Shown: positions 36,022-39,651 of the stretch, in pieces
How positions within the stretch are numbered: position 1 is the stretch's first letter
Layout: every line of letters starts with the position of its first letter
Assembly: GCA_031275795.1 (NCBI GenBank)
Contig: JAISOG010000010.1
Location: 1-39,651, forward strand
Reading direction: 5' to 3'
DNA length: 39,651 bases
Origin: Candidatus Endomicrobiellum incisitermitis
GTDB taxonomy: Bacteria > Elusimicrobiota > Endomicrobiia > Endomicrobiales > Endomicrobiaceae
Position numbers and translations under genes: made by a program
Notes under the pieces: model-generated
The model's database searches: none
Told to the model about the DNA's origin: nothing
What the model saw: the letters and a program-made list of their open reading frames with translations, nothing else

Positions 36022-36444
36022 CTATTTTTTTACTATTAAAGAAGTACCTTCAACACTTTTTACTTTTACAATTTCTCCAATCTTAATATCAGTGTCAGAT
36101 TTTGCTCTCCAAACTTCACCAAAAATTTTAACAGATCCAGCTTTTGTAGATGTTATTTCTTCTCTAACAACAGCCTCTGCGTCAATTAAAGCGTCAACAT
36201 TAGATTTAGTAGTTTTTGTTTTACTTATCATTCTTTTAAATATCGGCCTTAGTGTGTATAACGATAAAATAGATATTAGTATAAAGACAGATATCTGAAG
36301 CCACAACATGCCAGCAAAATAATAAGCTATAAAACCTGCAAAAATAGAACCTATAGCAATACAAACAAAAAAGAAAACAGACGATGTTAAAACTTCACAA
36401 ATAATAAGTACCAAAGCAAATATTAACCATGAAATTAAAGTCAT
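36022..36444 (-). CDS. NfeD family membrane protein
   Basis: 140 residues from ATG 36444, with GGAGG five bases before it. Two or three transmembrane helices (5-75) are followed by the NfeD OB-fold domain (VDALIDAEAVVREEITSTKAG, GEVWRAKSDTDIKIGEIVKV, EGTSLIVKK). It is the short form without the ClpP-like protease domain. The start overlaps the lepB stop as ATGA, and the SPFH partner follows after 18 nt, the usual NfeD/stomatin pairing. Confidence 0.93.
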   Translation of the reverse strand: MTLISWLIFALVLIICEVLTSSVFFFVCIAIGSIFAGFIAYYFAGMLWLQISVFILISILSLYTLRPIFKRMISKTKTTKSNVDALIDAEAVVREEITSTKAGSVKIFGEVWRAKSDTDIKIGEIVKVKSVEGTSLIVKK

Positions 36445-37214
36445 ATCAACCTCCATCTTTTAATAGGCCAATATAAAAACAAAGCTTTACCTTTTATGTC
36501 TTTGTCAGGTAGTGGACCCCAAAAGCGAGAATCAAAAGAAAAATCTCTATTATCCCCTAGCATCATATAGTATCCTTTTGGCACAGTTACAGGCCCAAAA
36601 TTATCTCTTATAAAAACTGCTGGAACTGAAGCAAGTTTACCATTTTCCCAAGACTTTTGATAATCTTTACTGTTAGAGAACAAATTAAAAGCTTTTAAGA
36701 TGTTAGGATCATCTAAAGTTACATAAGGCTCATCAAGTGCAACATCATTTATAAAAAGTTGTTTATTTTTTATTTCAACTTTATCTCCACCAACAGCAAC
36801 ACATCTTTTTATATAATCTTTTTTTATACCTTGCTCTCTTTCTAATGTATTTAAAGCTTCTGGAGGACACTGAAAAACAACTATGTCGCCAGGTTTTATG
36901 CTTTTTATAGCAAAGTAACGTTTCCCACTACTAGTAAAAGGAACTTTAAACCCATAAATAAACTTGTTGACAAATAAATGATCACCCTCTAAAAGAGTGT
37001 TTCTCATACTGCCAGACGGAATCTGAAAAGCTTGGATAAAGAAAAACATTATAAAAGAGGCCATTATTAAAGCGGTCCAAGCTGTATCTACCCAAGAGTA
37101 AACTTGTTTAAATATATTTTGCGATTTAGCAGTTTTAAAACGTTTTTTTAACACCTGCATTATTATTGCTACCACAAAAAGCACACATCCTGCAAGAAAC
37201 AACTTAAGTTCCAT
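36441..37214 (-). CDS. lepB: Signal peptidase I
   Basis: Membrane serine/lysine protease removing signal peptides of exported proteins, several of which are encoded here. 257 residues with two N-terminal helices (about 4-22 and 45-62). Box B carries catalytic Ser69 (IPSGSMRNTLLEGD), box D catalytic Lys136 (DYIKRCVAVGGD), and box E is MLGDNRDFSFDSRFWG. AAAGG precedes the ATG. 12 nt after lepA; the lepA-lepB order is classical. Confidence 0.97.
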   Translation of the reverse strand: MELKLFLAGCVLFVVAIIMQVLKKRFKTAKSQNIFKQVYSWVDTAWTALIMASFIMFFFIQAFQIPSGSMRNTLLEGDHLFVNKFIYGFKVPFTSSGKRYFAIKSIKPGDIVVFQCPPEALNTLEREQGIKKDYIKRCVAVGGDKVEIKNKQLFINDVALDEPYVTLDDPNILKAFNLFSNSKDYQKSWENGKLASVPAVFIRDNFGPVTVPKGYYMMLGDNRDFSFDSRFWGPLPDKDIKGKALFLYWPIKRWRLI

Positions 37215-37226
37215 AATATAAACCTT

Positions 37227-39014
37227 TTACTTGTTAATTTGTAACACAGCAACAAAAGCTTCTGCTGGAATTTCAACTCTGCCAAACTGTCTCATTTTAC
37301 GTTTTCCCTCTTTTTGTTTTTCAAGAAGTTTACGTTTTCTAGTTATATCACCACCATAACATTTTGCAAGCACATCTTTACGCATTGCAGAAATAGTTTC
37401 TCTAGCAATTATTTTATTATTTACTTTTGCCTGTATAGGTACTTCAAACATATGCCTAGGGATAATACCTTTTAATTTTTCAGTTAAATAGTGTGCACAA
37501 CTTTGCACTTTATCTTTATGAGTTATAATTGTAAAAGCATCAACAACTTCAGAGTTAATCATTATCTCCAATTTAACTAAATCGCCCTCTTTAGAATCTA
37601 TATGCTTATAATCAAAAGAAGCATATCCTTTAGAAGCTGATTTTAAAGCATCATAAAATCCAACAATAATTTCTGCTAAAGGCATGTGATATTTAAGTAA
37701 TACCATTTTCGCATTCATATACTTCATTGAAACTTGTTTGCCTCTTCTTTTTTGACAAAGGTCCATCATAGACCCTAAATAGTCTACCGGACAAATTATT
37801 GTAGCTTCTACATAAGGTTCCCAAATTTCCTCTATATCTGCACTATTTGGAAACTTTGAAGGGTTGTCCACTGTAATGAATTTACCTTTTGTTTTTATCT
37901 TATATACAACATTTGGGGCTGTAACTAAAACACTCAAATCAAATTCTCTTTCTAACCTTTCCTTAACTATTTCTAAATGTAGAGAACCTAAAAAACCACA
38001 CCTAAAACCAAAACCTAACGCAACTGACGTTTCTGGAAAATAAATTAAAGATGAATCTGAAAGTTTTAATTTTTCTAAAGCCGTTTTTAAATCGTCATAC
38101 TCAGATGTGCTGTTTGGATAAAGGCCAGCAAAAACAAAAGGATTGATTTCTTTATAACCTTCATGAGGATGACTTGTAGGGCATAAACTTTCTGTAATAG
38201 TATCGCCGATTTTTATGTCATGTATATCTTTTATACCAGCTACAACATAACCTACTTCACCAGAAGTAAGCTCATCAGCTTCTATCATTTTTATCTTCAT
38301 ATATCCAACTTCAAGCACTTCATAGTCCACATTCTGAGCCATAAACTTTATTTTCATGCCTTTTTTAATCTTCCCATCAAAAACTCTTATTATAACTATA
38401 ACACCTCTGTAAGAGTCGTAAAAAGAGTCAAAGATTAATGCTGACAAAGGTTCTTCACTTACAACTTTGCTCGCCGGAACATTTGAAATGATAGAGTCAA
38501 CAATTTCAGATATTCCTATACCTTCCTTAGCACTTGCAAGAATTGGCTCTGTATTAACATCTAAACCTTCTTTTATTTGTTCATAAGCACTATCTACATC
38601 TGCAGTAGGTAAATCTATTTTGTTTATTACAGGAATAATTTTAAGGTTAGCATTTTTTGCTAACATGGTATTTGCAAGGGTTTGCGCTTCAACACCTTGA
38701 CTAGCATCTATAACCAGAATTGCACCTTCGCATGCAGCTAAAGCTCTTGAAACTTCATATGTAAAATCAACATGGCCAGGAGTGTCAATTAAATTAAGAA
38801 TATATGGGTTGCCATGTTTATCTGTATAATTCATTCTTACAGCCTTAGCTTTTATGGTTATACCTCTTTCTCTTTCAAGTTCCATACCATCAAGAATTTG
38901 ATCTTTCATCTCCCTGTCAGATATTGTACCTGTATATTCAAGCAATCTATCTGCAAGAGTACTTTTGCCATGATCTATATGCGCTATAATACAAAAATTC
39001 CTTATATTTGACAT
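37227..39014 (-). CDS. lepA: Elongation factor 4 (LepA)
   Basis: Ribosome-associated translational GTPase that can back-translocate stalled ribosomes. 595 residues from ATG 39014 (MSNIRNFCIIAHIDHGKST), preceded by GGGAAG; the start at 39053 is rejected. G motifs are AHIDHGKST (G1), RGITI (G2), DTPGH (G3), NKID (G4) and SAK (G5). The LepA-specific C-terminal domain has GYASFDYKH and ARETISAMRKDVLAKCYGGD. First gene of the lepA-lepB-nfeD-SPFH operon. Confidence 0.97.
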   Translation of the reverse strand: MSNIRNFCIIAHIDHGKSTLADRLLEYTGTISDREMKDQILDGMELERERGITIKAKAVRMNYTDKHGNPYILNLIDTPGHVDFTYEVSRALAACEGAILVIDASQGVEAQTLANTMLAKNANLKIIPVINKIDLPTADVDSAYEQIKEGLDVNTEPILASAKEGIGISEIVDSIISNVPASKVVSEEPLSALIFDSFYDSYRGVIVIIRVFDGKIKKGMKIKFMAQNVDYEVLEVGYMKIKMIEADELTSGEVGYVVAGIKDIHDIKIGDTITESLCPTSHPHEGYKEINPFVFAGLYPNSTSEYDDLKTALEKLKLSDSSLIYFPETSVALGFGFRCGFLGSLHLEIVKERLEREFDLSVLVTAPNVVYKIKTKGKFITVDNPSKFPNSADIEEIWEPYVEATIICPVDYLGSMMDLCQKRRGKQVSMKYMNAKMVLLKYHMPLAEIIVGFYDALKSASKGYASFDYKHIDSKEGDLVKLEIMINSEVVDAFTIITHKDKVQSCAHYLTEKLKGIIPRHMFEVPIQAKVNNKIIARETISAMRKDVLAKCYGGDITRKRKLLEKQKEGKRKMRQFGRVEIPAEAFVAVLQINK

Positions 39015-39203
39015 TAAAACTTCCCTTTTGTTTTTGGGTATATTTAACGACAATCAAATGAAGATAAAATTGACAAGAACTCTTTGAAAACATTAGCATT
39101 ATTATATCTATGATATATTATTTAGTGTACATTATTTTTAACATACTTACAAATGTATAAAAAATATATATAATTATATTATATAAAGTGTTAAAGGGGA
39201 AAT

Positions 39204-39303
39204 ATGAAGAAATTACCAGTATGAATACAATCGCTAAAAGATTTATGTGAAAAATATTGTGTAAAGTACAAAATAGGAACTTTACACATTCTTTTTGACA
39301 AGC
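39204..39303 (+). pseudogene. N-terminal stub of an AAA-ATPase-like (AAA_9 / PDDEXK_9) protein
   Basis: AGGGG and ATG 39204 open MKKLPV, then an in-frame TGA (39222), then IQSLKDLCEKYCVKYKIGTL. AAA-ATPase-like proteins of this family commonly begin MKKLPxGIQSF, so the TGA probably replaced a GGA glycine codon. Similarity ends near 39300, where the opposite-strand gene begins. A dead fragment. Confidence 0.55.
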
Positions 39304-39651
39304 TCATATATTCTCAAACCTACAAGCAATATCTTTGTTTTCACTAAACACTATTGCCAAAAGTATTGGATTACTGCTTATATACTTCTCATAATACTTA
39401 TTTTCTCTTATTTGTTCCATCGCTTCTTTTAACATTTTACTTATATGTTTATCTTTTCCATATTTTGTCTCTACTACCACAATACTCTTTTCTTTCTTTA
39501 TCACCACATCTATCCTTCCTTTATCTGTATGTACCTCTCCTTCTACTTCATATCCTATCAGGCTCATTGTCACTAAAAACAATGAATGATAATATTTCTC
39601 TTTGCCTATATGTAAATCATATGGTATGTTTGCGTATAACTCTCTTAAGCT
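39304..39651 (-). CDS. AAA-ATPase-like protein, C-terminal PD-(D/E)XK nuclease domain (partial)
   Basis: The frame is open from the window edge to a TGA at 39304, 115 visible residues. It reads LRELYANIPYDLHIGKEKYYHSLF, then SLIGYEVEGEVHTDKGRID, VVVETKYGK and LLAIVFSENKDI. This is the PDDEXK_9 nuclease-like domain at the end of AAA-ATPase-like proteins; the D of GRID and E-x-K of ETK are the expected metal site. The N-terminal ATPase part lies outside the window, so whether the gene is whole cannot be told. Such genes are often multicopy and turned to pseudogenes in symbionts. Confidence 0.8.
   Translation of the reverse strand, partial: SLRELYANIPYDLHIGKEKYYHSLFLVTMSLIGYEVEGEVHTDKGRIDVVIKKEKSIVVVETKYGKDKHISKMLKEAMEQIRENKYYEKYISSNPILLAIVFSENKDIACRFENI

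Noticed and set aside
39222-39224. UGA recoded as Trp or Gly
   Set aside because: TGA ends several clearly intact genes here (for example trmD, lepB, DUF4416), so the in-frame TGA in the stub is a nonsense mutation.

Overview
The window is a very AT-rich bacterial chromosome segment with tightly packed housekeeping operons separated by small islands of decayed genes and palindromic repeats. LPS heptose synthesis (rfaE2), outer-membrane-type proteins, a stomatin/NfeD pair and a subtilase with a type IX-like C-terminal domain point to a diderm. The gene content, the AT bias and the load of gene stubs best fit an Elusimicrobiota lineage such as Endomicrobium (termite-gut protist symbionts). That assignment is inference from gene content and memory of the group; the window has no rRNA to prove it.

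Layout. 1-898: decayed accessory DNA (a long hairpin, an internally deleted transposase, the tail of a DUF4143 ATPase). 899-5716: dnaE and serS, closed by a bidirectional terminator. 5784-7761 (minus): a 40-residue Cys/Lys-rich protein too short for normal ORF calling, a seven-helix membrane protein and folD. 7816-11636 (plus): tRNA-Ser(GCU), then rpsP-khpA-rimM-trmD-(unknown secreted protein)-rplS-rnhB-yraN. rimM is reduced to its C-terminal domain. 11637-12250: nested palindromic elements. 12260-17641 (plus): TPR protein, outer-membrane protein, gcvH-gcvPA-gcvPB, rfaE2 and a ThiD2-like gene. 17638-18946: an apparently foreign insertion with an AlbA_2 stub and a lipoprotein gene. 18947-22379: thiC, a convergent secreted protein, DUF4416 and a membrane metallophosphoesterase. 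22390-24500 (minus): methyltransferase and mltD. 24576-24988: an autotransporter scrap and a complete 212-bp palindromic repeat. 25043-34887 (minus): one long co-oriented run nusB-ligA-S8 protease-pseudouridine synthase-DUF362-recX-purH-unknown-lipA. 35068-39014 (minus): lepA-lepB-nfeD-SPFH, closed by a 17-bp-stem terminator. 39204-39651: two head-to-head pieces of AAA-ATPase-like/PD-(D/E)XK genes.

Several genes form one metabolic theme. GcvH/GcvPA/GcvPB feed one-carbon units into tetrahydrofolate, LipA makes the lipoyl arm of GcvH, FolD interconverts methylene- and formyl-THF, and PurH consumes 10-formyl-THF. gcvT and the lipoamide dehydrogenase are not in the window. The strongest leads are the 40-aa Cys/Lys protein with its own promoter, structured leader and terminator; the half-size RimM; the secreted CCCC protein inside the ribosomal operon; the lipoprotein with a possible 10-codon leader peptide; and the nested palindromic elements. 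I see no CRISPR array, phage module or complete insertion sequence.
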